Shown: piece by piece, positions 8,265 to 16,002 of the stretch | How the letters are laid out: each line of letters opens with the position of its first letter | How positions within the stretch are numbered: position 1 is the first letter of the stretch | NCBI RefSeq assembly: GCF_900091475.1 | Contig: NZ_FMIB01000002.1 | Coordinates: 5,952,001-6,016,000, forward strand | Source: Micromonospora chersina | Lineage (GTDB): Bacteria; Actinomycetota; Actinomycetes; Mycobacteriales; Micromonosporaceae | Length of the DNA stretch: 64,000 nucleotides | Direction of reading: 5' to 3' | Translations under genes and position numbers: made by a program | The notes under the pieces: generated by a model | What the model was told of the DNA's origin: nothing | Database searches by the model: none | What the model saw: only the letters and a program-made list of their open reading frames with translations

Positions 8265-8750
8265 ATGACACCCCTGGCCGAGCCCGACATCCGGGCCTCC
8301 TTCGTCAATTGCACCAAGGGCGAGGCGAAACGCCTGGCCCTGCCCCGGGATCTCGCCGAGCGGCCGTGGGCGGACCTCGACTTCCTCGGCTGGCGCGACC
8401 CCGCGTCGGCCGAGCGCGCGTACCTGGTCGCCGGGTCCGGCACCGGGCTGCTCGGGGTGGTCCTGCGGGTGGCGCCCCAGGCCGGGCACGTCCGGCGGAG
8501 CATGTGCTCGCTCTGCCTGACCACCCACACCGGGGACGGCGTCTCGCTGATGACCGCCCGCAAGGCGGGGCGGGAGGGCCGGGCCGGCAACTCGGTCGGC
8601 AGCTACCTCTGCACCGACCTCGCCTGCTCGCTCTACCTGCGGGGGAAGAAGAACGCCGGACGACGCCTCGAAGAGTCCATCACGCTCGCCGAGAAGATCG
8701 ACCGGACCACGACCAACCTGGCCGCCTTCCTCCAGCAGGTCGTCGGCTAG
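8265..8750 (+). CDS. FBP domain protein (EF-G-binding, treble-clef zinc finger)
   Basis: This 161-residue protein resembles the C-terminal treble-clef zinc finger of the FusB/FusC EF-G-binding proteins. The zinc ligands are visible as MCSLC (~residue 84-88) and CTDLACSLY (~118-126), and the chain is rich in basic residues between and after them. FusB-type proteins bind elongation factor G and free stalled ribosomes, giving fusidic acid resistance in staphylococci. Actinobacterial FBP proteins are homologues whose role in resistance is not established. It is divergent from a TetR gene with operator repeats, so expression is probably ligand-controlled. Confidence 0.8.
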   Translation: MTPLAEPDIRASFVNCTKGEAKRLALPRDLAERPWADLDFLGWRDPASAERAYLVAGSGTGLLGVVLRVAPQAGHVRRSMCSLCLTTHTGDGVSLMTARKAGREGRAGNSVGSYLCTDLACSLYLRGKKNAGRRLEESITLAEKIDRTTTNLAAFLQQVVG

Positions 8751-8765
8751 GCCCGCGCCGACCCC

Positions 8766-9833
8766 TCACTGTCGACGGACGCCGCCGGCCAGGCCCAGCC
8801 AGGCGGCCAGCGCGGACAGTTCCGCGTCCACGGCGGCGGCCAACTCGGCGGTGAACGGCACGTCCTGGTGGACCGCGTCGACCCGCAGCACCGACGCCTT
8901 CCGGTCGGCGGTCGCGTCCACCTTGCCCACCAGCCGGTCGTGGTGCAGCACCGGCAGCGCGAAGTAGCCCCAGCGCCGCTGGGCCCGCGGCACGTACATC
9001 TCCAGCCGGTAGTCGAAGTCGAACAGCTCCAGAGCGCGCCTCCGGTCGTGCGCCAGCCGGTCGAAGGGGGAGAGCAGCGCGGTGCGCCCGGCGAAGGGCG
9101 CGCCGTCGAGCGCCGCCGGATCGACCCGCCAGGCGCCGGCCGTACCCTCGATCTCCGCCGGCTCGCCGGCCTCGCCGACCACCAGCGGGCGGGCGACGCC
9201 GAGCGAGCGGAGCAGCTGCTCGTCGCGGAGCCGGCGGGCCTCCTCGGCGGGAACCGCCGGCGTGCCGGGCGGGTAGACCCGCTCGGCGAGGTCCCAGGTG
9301 CGTTGCCGGCCGACCCGGCCGGCGACGGCGATCTCGCCGCGTGCGGCGAGGAACTCCAGCATCTGGGTGACGTTGCGGTTGTTCGTCCAGCCCGTCGAAG
9401 GCCACGGGACCGCGCTCCGGTCCTCGACGTCGCGGCTGAGCAGCGGACCGGCGTCGCGCAGCAGGTCCAGCACGTAGCGGCGGAAGGCGTCGTTCGCGGC
9501 CAGCCAGTCGCGGTGCCGACCCGGCTCGGGCCAGGCGGCCATCTCGGCGAGGTGCAGCCGCAGGTCGGTCATCGGCCGCACCATGGCCCGGTGCTCGAAC
9601 AGGCTGCGGTCCCGCTCCAGCGCCCGGGTCAGGTCGCTGGGCCGGTAGCCGGCGCCCAGCCGGGTCCAGGCGACCAGGTCGGCGTTGGGGGCGATCGCGG
9701 CGGTGGGGTCGATCTGGAGGAACGTCAACCGGTCCACCAGCGCCAGCAGGTCGGTGGGGCGGCGCGCGTCGAGCAGTTGGGCGCGGACGGCGACCCGGCG
9801 GGCGGTGGCGCGGTCGAGCCGGTGCGGAACCAT
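8766..9833 (-). CDS. Winged-helix DNA glycosylase of the AlkZ/YcaQ family (HTH_42)
   Basis: This 355-residue protein belongs to the HTH_42 superfamily, tandem winged-helix DNA glycosylases that excise alkylated or crosslinked bases. The catalytic QxQ/QxD loop is visible as LTFLQIDPTAAIAP, with Q40 and D42, the QxD form reported for the YcaQ-like branch as opposed to the QxQ of AlkZ of azinomycin producers. Later family blocks include FEHRAMVRPMTDLRLH and LLSPFDRLAHDRRRALELF. The ATG at 9833 is preceded at 7 nt by TAGTCT. It stands alone, convergent with the FBP gene. A role in interstrand-crosslink or alkylation repair is inferred from the family. Confidence 0.87.
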   Translation of the reverse strand: MVPHRLDRATARRVAVRAQLLDARRPTDLLALVDRLTFLQIDPTAAIAPNADLVAWTRLGAGYRPSDLTRALERDRSLFEHRAMVRPMTDLRLHLAEMAAWPEPGRHRDWLAANDAFRRYVLDLLRDAGPLLSRDVEDRSAVPWPSTGWTNNRNVTQMLEFLAARGEIAVAGRVGRQRTWDLAERVYPPGTPAVPAEEARRLRDEQLLRSLGVARPLVVGEAGEPAEIEGTAGAWRVDPAALDGAPFAGRTALLSPFDRLAHDRRRALELFDFDYRLEMYVPRAQRRWGYFALPVLHHDRLVGKVDATADRKASVLRVDAVHQDVPFTAELAAAVDAELSALAAWLGLAGGVRRQ

Positions 9834-9840
9834 GCCGGCG

Positions 9841-9846
9841 AGACTA
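9841..9846 (-). promoter_or_regulatory. -10-like element TAGTCT (leaderless start at 9833)
   Basis: Read on the minus strand, TAGTCT lies 7 nt before the ATG at 9833. It fixes the start of the AlkZ-like gene. Confidence 0.55.
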
Positions 9847-9888
9847 GCCGGGCGGCCGGCGGGCCGGCGCACCTATGTAGAGTTCCGA

Positions 9889-9894
9889 TACAGT
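9889..9894 (+). promoter_or_regulatory. -10-like element TACAGT with overlapping dyad (leaderless start at 9901)
   Basis: TACAGT lies 6 nt before the ATG at 9901. A dyad TGTA-N9-TACA (9876-9892) overlaps it and may be an autoregulatory PadR site. Confidence 0.45.
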
Positions 9895-9900
9895 GCCTCC

Positions 9901-10233
9901 ATGCGGATGACGATCCCGGTGGCGAGGGTGCTCTCCGCGCTCCTCGCCGACCCCGAGGCGCCGCGTTACGGGCTCGACCTCATGCGGCTCACGGACCTGC
10001 CCAGCGGCACGCTCTACCCGGTGCTGCACCGGCTGCGGGCCGCCGGCTGGCTCGCCGCCGAGTGGGAGGACATCGACCCGGTCGCCGCCGGCCGGCCCGC
10101 CCGCCGCTACTACCGGCTCACCGGCGACGGGGTGCGCGCCGCCCGGCTGGCGCTCGCCGAGCTGCGCGCCCTCGCCCCCGAGGGCAGGCCGTCGCGGGGC
10201 GGGGCCGAGCCGACCGGAGCCCCGGCGTGGTGA
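9901..10233 (+). CDS. PadR-family transcriptional regulator
   Basis: This 110-residue winged-helix protein has PadR features: RYGLDLMRLTDLPSGTLYPVLHRLRAAGWL, where the TLYPVLHRLR segment is the recognition helix, then a wing with RPARRYYRLTGDG. It is a short subfamily-2 type protein without the long C-terminal coiled coil. Its TGA overlaps the GTG of the next gene (GTGA, 4 bp), so regulator and membrane partner are co-translated. This pairing is recurrent in actinobacteria, where PadR represses its own operon. The effector is unknown. Confidence 0.88.
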   Translation: MRMTIPVARVLSALLADPEAPRYGLDLMRLTDLPSGTLYPVLHRLRAAGWLAAEWEDIDPVAAGRPARRYYRLTGDGVRAARLALAELRALAPEGRPSRGGAEPTGAPAW

Positions 10234-11201
10234 CCCGCCGGCTGGCCGCGGTGCTGCTGCGCGCGGCGGCGAGGCGCTGGCCGGCGGAACTGCGCGACGA
10301 ACTGGTCCGGGAGTGGGACGCCGAACTGCGCGTCCTGGCCGGGCGCGGACAGCGGTGGCGGATGCTGGGCTTCGCCGCGAGCCTGGCCGCCAGCCGGGTC
10401 GGCGCCCCGGTCGTCGACCGGGCCGTGCCGGAGCGGCGGCTGCGGCGTACCGCCCGGGTGCTGCTGCTCGCCCCGCCGGCGTGCGTCGCGGCCGTCGCGG
10501 TCGCCGCCGTGGTGATGAGCCTGGCGTACGCCGTGCTCGGCGCCGGCGTCACCTGGGCGACCGCGGCGCAGTTGCCGCTCTGGTCCGGCCTGACCGCCGG
10601 GGCGGGCGTGCTGCTCGCACTCCTCGTCACCCGGGCCGCGCGGCGGACCGTACGCACCGGACCGCTGGCCACCGCGCTCGGCGTCGTGCTGCCGATCGGG
10701 CTGACCGTGACGGTGGTCCTCGCCGCGCTCGCGGGCCGGAACGACCGGGGCGTGCCGGGCGCCGTGCCCGGTCTGCTGCTCTGGCTCGCCCTGCTGGTGC
10801 CGGCCCTCTGGGTCGCGGGGATCCTCGCCCGCCGGGGACGGACCCGTCTGGCCTGGGCCGTCGGGGTCCTCGGCGCGCTTGTCGCGGCCGACGCCGCGGT
10901 CGTCCTGGCGGTGGTCTCGGCCATCCCGGCGACCCCCGCCGGGCCGGTCGCGGGCGGCCTGCCCGCGGACACGGTGGACCGGGTCTCGGCCCCACTCTGG
11001 CTGTTCACCTGCTGGACCGACTCGTCGCTCGGGCTGCCCCGGCCCACCGCCTGGGAACGGTTCCTCATCACCGACCGGGTGCTCGTCGAGCCCGTCTTCT
11101 ACCTGGCCTGCACCCCCTACGCGGTGGCGTACGCCGTCGCCGCGGCCCGGCCGGCGCCGGCCACCGCACCCGTGCCGGAGCCCGTCCCGTCACCGGCCTG
11201 A
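10230..11201 (+). CDS. PadR-linked integral membrane protein, function unknown
   Basis: This 323-residue protein begins with a soluble basic segment (AARRWPAELRDELVREWDAELR) that matches the permease-prefix-like domain of proteins encoded with PadR regulators. Seven or so hydrophobic segments follow from residue ~75 to the end, with a Pro/Ala tail. The GTG at 10230 overlaps the padR stop; an adjacent GTG at 10227 is also possible. No catalytic motif is visible. By analogy it may sense membrane state or act with an exporter, but that is inference from context only. Confidence 0.75.
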   Translation: MTRRLAAVLLRAAARRWPAELRDELVREWDAELRVLAGRGQRWRMLGFAASLAASRVGAPVVDRAVPERRLRRTARVLLLAPPACVAAVAVAAVVMSLAYAVLGAGVTWATAAQLPLWSGLTAGAGVLLALLVTRAARRTVRTGPLATALGVVLPIGLTVTVVLAALAGRNDRGVPGAVPGLLLWLALLVPALWVAGILARRGRTRLAWAVGVLGALVAADAAVVLAVVSAIPATPAGPVAGGLPADTVDRVSAPLWLFTCWTDSSLGLPRPTAWERFLITDRVLVEPVFYLACTPYAVAYAVAAARPAPATAPVPEPVPSPA

Positions 11202-11241
11202 GCCCGCCGGCCGATCCGTGACGGCGCGGCACCGGGCGGGG

Positions 11242-12516
11242 TCAGCCCTCCCAGGCCACGATCCGACCGGCCCGCTCGTAGTGCCGGGTCAGCTCCGCGT
11301 CGATCCGCTCGGTCCGGGCCTCGGTGAGCACCACGGCGGGGTCCTGCCAGGACCGCGCGGTGAGCATCCGGTGGCGCAGGCCCGCCGGGGGATGGGTGGC
11401 GAACAGAGACGTCTCCTCCCGGACGGAGAGCTGCCGCAGCAGCGGTAGCCGGTCGGCCGCGGCGGCCAGCGACCGGGCCGTCCCGGCACGCCAGGCCTCC
11501 GGCCCGTGTCCGCCCCGGGCCCCCTGGCGCACCGCCAGCGCCACCGAGTCGGTCCTGAGCATGACGTCGAGCAGGCGGGTCGCGCCCGTCGTGCCGGCGG
11601 CCCGGGCGGACATCTCGTCGGCCAGGTACTCGGCCCGCTGGCTGCCGCGCAGCGCGGTCGCGGCCAGCGTCAGGTGACCGACGAAGAGGACCCGGGACAG
11701 CGTCCAGGACACCATCCGGCCCAGCCACTCGCCGATCAGCACCACCAGGCCCGCCCCGTGCGTGCCGGGCACCGGGCGGAACAGGTCGGCCGCGGAGCCG
11801 AGCATGGTCAGCGCGGGCTGGGTCAGCGGCCCCCGTCGCACGTCGCCGTTGACGAAATGGCCGAGCTCGTGACCGAGCAGCGCGACCCGGGCCGGCCCGT
11901 CCAGCGCGCCCCACAGCGGCAGGCCGAGGCAGAGCAGTCGTCGCCGGCGCAGCCCCACCGCGGTCGCGTACGCGTTGACGTCGGCGTTCACCCCCAGCAC
12001 ATGCGGCACCGGCGCGCCGATCCGGCTCGCCACCTCCTCGACCAGCGCGTGCAGTTCGGGCGCCTCCGCGCGGGTGAGCACCTCCACGTCCGCCGGGACG
12101 CGGCCGAAGCGGGGTCGCAGCGCCGCCGCCAGCCCGATCAGCGCCAGGCCGACCATGACCGCGAAGTTCGGGAACGGGTACGCGAACAGCAGCCACACCC
12201 CGGTCACCGCCAGGGCCAGCACCCCGACCAGGAGCAGCAGCGAGACGCCGACGGTCAGCGCGTCAGCGACACCCCACCCGGTCGACGCCAACGGCCGGCC
12301 GACCAGCGTGGCGTACTGCTGGCGGGTCAACCGGGCGGCCAGCCGGTAGGTCCGCCGGTCGATCCAGGACCAGCCCAGCTCCGGCTGCTGGCGCGCCCGG
12401 TCGTAGCCGTCGAGGTTCCATTCGCAACCGGCGCACCAGGGCAGCGCCTCGCGGATCGACACCGTCGCCGCGCCGCACTCCGGACACGCCCCCGTGCCGG
12501 CCATCGTGGTGATCAT
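11242..12516 (-). CDS. M48-family zinc metalloprotease with N-terminal zinc ribbon
   Basis: This 424-residue membrane protein has an N-terminal rubredoxin-like zinc ribbon (CPECG ... CAGCEWN, residues ~11-34), two hydrophobic segments (~85-135) and a peptidase M48 domain. The HExxH zinc site is HELGH at about residue 213, and the third ligand region is AEYLADEMSAR. HtpX-like M48 proteases degrade damaged membrane proteins, with the active site facing the cytoplasm. The zinc ribbon is an addition to standard HtpX and may bind substrate or nucleic acid. ATG 12516 is used; ATG 12504 is an alternative. Confidence 0.88.
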   Translation of the reverse strand: MITTMAGTGACPECGAATVSIREALPWCAGCEWNLDGYDRARQQPELGWSWIDRRTYRLAARLTRQQYATLVGRPLASTGWGVADALTVGVSLLLLVGVLALAVTGVWLLFAYPFPNFAVMVGLALIGLAAALRPRFGRVPADVEVLTRAEAPELHALVEEVASRIGAPVPHVLGVNADVNAYATAVGLRRRRLLCLGLPLWGALDGPARVALLGHELGHFVNGDVRRGPLTQPALTMLGSAADLFRPVPGTHGAGLVVLIGEWLGRMVSWTLSRVLFVGHLTLAATALRGSQRAEYLADEMSARAAGTTGATRLLDVMLRTDSVALAVRQGARGGHGPEAWRAGTARSLAAAADRLPLLRQLSVREETSLFATHPPAGLRHRMLTARSWQDPAVVLTEARTERIDAELTRHYERAGRIVAWEG

Positions 12517-12577
12517 GAGCGGTGATCCTGGCGGGAAGCGGACCTTACGGGTACCGGCCGTTCGGGGGAGGCCCCGG

Positions 12578-13069
12578 TCAGTGGGGGCAGGGCAGCCGCT
12601 CCAGCGGGGCGGGGCTGTTCCCCCGGCGCACCACCTGCGCGAAGCAGCCGTCGGCGTCGGCCCGCTGCCAGCCGAACACCGACGCGGCGGTCTTCGCCAC
12701 GCGCACCCGGAAGACCAGCCGGACCTCGGCGACGCCCGCCGCCACCGTGAGGACCTCGACGCCGTCGACGGTGCCGGCGGCGCGCCGCAGGTCCGCCTCC
12801 CGGGCCGACGGCTCGGCCAGCAGGACGGCCCGGGTGCGTTGGGCGGTGGCCGTCACCTCGCGGTCGGCCCGCCGTTCCAGCCGATGCTGGGACCGGTCCC
12901 GCAGCAGCGGCACCCCCACCGCGAGCCCGACCGCCACGAGAGCCGCCAGCGCCGTCCCCACCGCCAGCCGGCGGCGCAGGCGGGCCGACCGTCCTCCCCC
13001 GAAGCGCACCCGGGGATTGTCCGACACCGACCCGGCAGCCGGCTGCCCCGTCTTTCGCCGTTCCCGCAC
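12578..13069 (-). CDS. Hypothetical single-pass membrane protein
   Basis: This 163-residue protein has a basic N-terminus (RSARLRRRLAVGTA), one transmembrane helix (ALAALVAVGLAVGVPLL, about residues 40-56) and an extracytoplasmic domain of ~105 residues with two cysteines near the C-terminus (DADGCFAQ and LPCPH) that could form a disulphide. No family is recognised. The GTG at 13069 is the longest start; a GTG at residue 15 (VSDNPRVRF) is equally plausible. It lies 61 bp downstream of the start of the M48 gene, on the same strand, so it may be upstream in one transcript. Confidence 0.62.
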   Translation of the reverse strand: MRERRKTGQPAAGSVSDNPRVRFGGGRSARLRRRLAVGTALAALVAVGLAVGVPLLRDRSQHRLERRADREVTATAQRTRAVLLAEPSAREADLRRAAGTVDGVEVLTVAAGVAEVRLVFRVRVAKTAASVFGWQRADADGCFAQVVRRGNSPAPLERLPCPH

Positions 13070-13163
13070 GGCACCGCCCTGACCAGGTCTAATGTGGAGG
13101 ACATCGGCGACTATTTACGGCGTTCCGGTGGCGGCCGGGCGGTTCACGGTGCACAGTGATCGC

Positions 13164-13367
13164 ATGAGCGACGACGGACGTGGTGGGCGCTACTACTGGT
13201 GCACGCGACACCACCGGGTCGAGACCGATGCCGACGTGTGCCCCGCGAAGCACGTTCTCGGACCGTACGCCTCAGCCGCCGACGCGGAGAACGCCCTGCA
13301 ACAGGTGCGGGAGCGCAACGAAGCGTGGGAAGCCGAGGACGCCCGTTGGGCCGGGGAGGACAGGTAG
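13164..13367 (+). CDS. Small conserved hypothetical protein
   Basis: This 67-residue soluble protein begins MSDDGRGGRYYWCTRHHRVE, carries a C-x-R-H-H pattern and a second cysteine (ADVCPAKHVLGPYASAADAE), and ends in an acidic helix. Spacing of Cys13, His16, His17 and Cys27 would allow a small metal site. The GPYASAADAENALQQVRERN part resembles the sporulation-related (SPOR-like) strand-helix pattern but is too short to call. I have seen similar short proteins only as uncharacterised actinobacterial entries. It is transcribed toward the histone-like gene. Confidence 0.6.
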   Translation: MSDDGRGGRYYWCTRHHRVETDADVCPAKHVLGPYASAADAENALQQVRERNEAWEAEDARWAGEDR

Positions 13368-13444
13368 ACGGCGCGGGACGGCCCGCGTCGAGGTGATCCG
13401 TGCTCCGCGAGGGCGCGAGCACGTCCCCAGGAAAGGGAACCGAG

Positions 13445-14392
13445 ATGGCCGAAGCACAGCAGGCCACCCCCCGCCCGACCGCGAAACGGACGACCGCGAA
13501 GAGGACCACCGCGGGCAGGACGACGACGGTGACCAAGGCGTCCCCGAACGCCTCCGGCGCCGGTGCCGGCCGGGTGCCGGCGAAGACCGGGGCCGCCCGG
13601 AAGACCGCCGCCAAGAAGGTCGTGTCGGCCGCCCGGAAGGCGCCGGCGAAGAAGGCCCCGGCCACGAAGACCACGGCCAAGAAGGCGCCCGCCACGAAGG
13701 CCACCACCAAGAAGACCACCGCGGCCGCGAAGAAGACCGCGCCCGCCAAGAAGACCGCGCCCGCCAGGAAGACCACGGCCGCCAGGAAGACCACGGCGGC
13801 GAAGAAGGCCCCGGCCCGGAAGACCACGGTCGCCGCGAAGAAGGCTCCGGCCGCGAGGAAGACCGCCGCCGCGAAGAAGGCGCCGGCGCGGAAGACCACC
13901 ACGGCGGCGGCGAAGACCACCGCGGCGAAGAAGGCCCCGCCGAAGAAGACGGCGGCGAAGAAGACGACGGCGGCGAAGAAGGCCCCGGCGAAGAAGACCA
14001 CCGCCGCCCGCAAGGTCACCTCCACCGGGCAGAAGGCCACCGCCGCGGTGAAGAAGACCGCCGCGAAGAAGGCGCCCGCGAAGAAGGCCCCGGCGAAGAA
14101 GACCACCGCCGCCAAGGCCGCCGTGAGCCGCCCGAGCGGTGGCGCCCGCAAGGCGGCGGCGAAGAAGGCGCCGGCCAGGAAGGCCACCGGCACCTCGTCC
14201 GCCACGGCCCGCAAATCGGCGGGCCGCAAGGCCACCTCCGCGGCCTCGTCGGTCGGCCCCGTCGAAGCCCGGACGAGCACCTCGACGGGAACCCACAAGC
14301 GGCTCACCGCCGCCCGGAAGCCGGCCGGCACGCGGGTCGTGGCCGGCCGGTCCACGGCCAAGCCGGGAGGCACCGCGCGGACCGCGCGCTGA
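13445..14392 (+). CDS. Histone H1-like Lys/Ala/Pro-rich repeat protein
   Basis: This ~315-residue protein is almost entirely built of KKAPA, KKTTA and ARKTTAAK-type repeats from residue ~45 to ~270, with no hydrophobic core. This is the composition of eukaryotic histone H1 tails and of bacterial H1-like or Lsr2/HupS-tail nucleoid proteins. It should be an unfolded polycation that binds and condenses DNA, or possibly RNA. The ATG at 13445 has a purine-rich AGGAAAGGGAA upstream; the frame is open to 13400. The opposite strand shows a long open frame rich in Phe/Ala, an artefact of the repeats. It has no globular domain, unlike HupS. Confidence 0.8.
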   Translation: MAEAQQATPRPTAKRTTAKRTTAGRTTTVTKASPNASGAGAGRVPAKTGAARKTAAKKVVSAARKAPAKKAPATKTTAKKAPATKATTKKTTAAAKKTAPAKKTAPARKTTAARKTTAAKKAPARKTTVAAKKAPAARKTAAAKKAPARKTTTAAAKTTAAKKAPPKKTAAKKTTAAKKAPAKKTTAARKVTSTGQKATAAVKKTAAKKAPAKKAPAKKTTAAKAAVSRPSGGARKAAAKKAPARKATGTSSATARKSAGRKATSAASSVGPVEARTSTSTGTHKRLTAARKPAGTRVVAGRSTAKPGGTARTAR

Positions 14393-14490
14393 CCTGCGCC
14401 CACCGCCGGCGGCGACTCCGGCGCGGGGCATCCGACGCCGCGCACCGACCGGGAGCCACCGGCCGGTGAGCGGATCACGCGGGGCGCTGT

Positions 14491-14496
14491 CAGGAT
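14491..14496 (+). promoter_or_regulatory. -10-like element CAGGAT (leaderless start at 14504)
   Basis: CAGGAT lies 7 nt before the GTG at 14504. Confidence 0.5.
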
Positions 14497-14503
14497 TGAC
14501 CCC

Positions 14504-15940
14504 GTGGTGATCCGACGCGTACTGGCGCCCCGCATCGACTTCGGCGCGCTGCGCCGCGAGCTGGGACTTCCCGAAGACTTCCCGGCCGCGGCGCAGCGCG
14601 AGGCCGACGCGGCCGCCGCCGCGCCGCTGCCGGCCGTCGCCGACCGGACCGACATCCCGTTCGTCACCGTCGACCCGGCGACCTCGCGTGACCTCGACCA
14701 GGCCATGCACCTCGCCCGCCGGCCCGGTGGCGGTTTCCGCGTCCGGTACGCGATCGCCGACGTCTTCACCCACGTCCGCCCCGGCGGCGAGTTGGAGGCG
14801 GAGACCTGGCGCCGGGGGCAGACCGTCTACCTGCCCGACGGGAACGTGCCGCTGCACCCGCACACGCTCAGCGAGGGAGCGGCCAGCCTGCTGCCCGACG
14901 CCGACCGGGCGGCGGTGCTCTGGACCATCGACCTCGACGCCGACGGCGCCACGGTCGCCGTCACGCTGGAGCGGGCCCGGGTGCGCAGCCGGGCCAAGCT
15001 CGACTACTCCGGGGTGCAGCGCGACGCCGACGCCGGCCGGCTGCCCGAGCCGATCGCCCTGCTGCCCGAGATCGGCGCCCTGCTCACCGCCCGCGGGCTG
15101 CGCCGGGGCGCGATCAACCTGCCGCTGCCCGAGCAGGACGTCGAACCGGACGGCGACGGCTGGCGGCTGGTGCTGCGCGGGCCCGGCCCGATGGAGGAGC
15201 ACAACGCGCAGATCTCCCTGCTCACCGGGATGGCCGCCGCCGACCTCATGCTGGCCGGGCGGATCGGGCTGCTGCGCACCATGCCGCCACCCCGGCCGGA
15301 GGCGGTCGACCGGTTGCGGCTGGCCGCCGGGCCGCTCGGCGTGTCCTGGCCGGCCGGCACGCCGGTCGGCGCGGTGCTCGCCGGGCTGGACGCCTCGCAG
15401 CCCCGCGCGGCGGCCTTCGTCGACCAGGCCGCCGAGCTGATGCGCGGGGCCGCGTACACGGCGTTCGACGGGCAGGTGCCCGAGCAGCCCGAGCACGGCG
15501 GGGTGGCCGCCGCGTACGCCCACGTGACGGCGCCGCTGCGCCGGCTCGCCGACCGGTACGCGACCGAGGTGTGCCTGGCCCTGCACGACGGCCGGGAGGT
15601 GCCCGAGCACGTGCGGGCCGCGCTGCCGAAGCTGCCCGAGGTGATGGCGACGACCGACCGGACCGCGTCCGCGGCCACCCGGGGCGCCGTGGAGCTGGCC
15701 GAGGCGGTGCTGCTGGCGCACCGGGTGGGGGAGACCTTCGAGGCGGCGGTGCTCGACGTGGACGAGCCGCGGCCGACGGGCAACGGCCGGGCGGGCCGCC
15801 CGCCCGGCGGCACCGTCGCCCTGGACGAGCCGCCGGTGCGCGGCCGCTGCACGGGTGATCTGCCGCTCGGCGAGCGCGTCCGGGTCCGCCTGACCGCCGC
15901 CGACCCGGCCCAGCGCAAGGTGGCCTTCGAGCGGGCGTGA
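14504..15940 (+). CDS. RNB-domain exoribonuclease (RNase II/R family)
   Basis: This 478-residue protein is an RNB catalytic domain with little else. It lacks the two N-terminal cold-shock domains of E. coli RNase R and has only a short basic C-terminal OB-like region (GERVRVRLTAADPAQRKVAFE). The RNB active-site loop reads VDPATSRDLDQAMHL, giving D57, D63 and D65, but the fourth aspartate of the canonical DxxxxxDxDD set is Q66. RAKLDYSGVQ and HVTAPLRRLADRYA are further conserved blocks. Such compact actinobacterial RNB proteins presumably degrade RNA 3'-5'. The start GTG 14504 has CAGGAT 7 nt upstream. Confidence 0.88.
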   Translation: MVIRRVLAPRIDFGALRRELGLPEDFPAAAQREADAAAAAPLPAVADRTDIPFVTVDPATSRDLDQAMHLARRPGGGFRVRYAIADVFTHVRPGGELEAETWRRGQTVYLPDGNVPLHPHTLSEGAASLLPDADRAAVLWTIDLDADGATVAVTLERARVRSRAKLDYSGVQRDADAGRLPEPIALLPEIGALLTARGLRRGAINLPLPEQDVEPDGDGWRLVLRGPGPMEEHNAQISLLTGMAAADLMLAGRIGLLRTMPPPRPEAVDRLRLAAGPLGVSWPAGTPVGAVLAGLDASQPRAAAFVDQAAELMRGAAYTAFDGQVPEQPEHGGVAAAYAHVTAPLRRLADRYATEVCLALHDGREVPEHVRAALPKLPEVMATTDRTASAATRGAVELAEAVLLAHRVGETFEAAVLDVDEPRPTGNGRAGRPPGGTVALDEPPVRGRCTGDLPLGERVRVRLTAADPAQRKVAFERA

Positions 15941-15990
15941 GGCGGGGATTGTCACAGCGCCCGGCCGCGCTGCCGGGCGGTGACCTTTGC

Positions 15991-15996
15991 GAGGAT
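15991..15996 (+). promoter_or_regulatory. -10-like element GAGGAT (leaderless start at 16003)
   Basis: GAGGAT lies 6 nt before the ATG at 16003, which supports that start over an upstream in-frame one. Confidence 0.45.
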
Positions 15997-16002
15997 GAGC
16001 GC

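Noticed and set aside
13144..14769. Long open frame on the minus strand rich in Phe, Ala and Val opposite the histone-like gene
   Set aside because: It is the mirror of AAG-GCC/ACC codons of the Lys/Ala repeats on the plus strand. There is no ribosome site and no protein-like variation.
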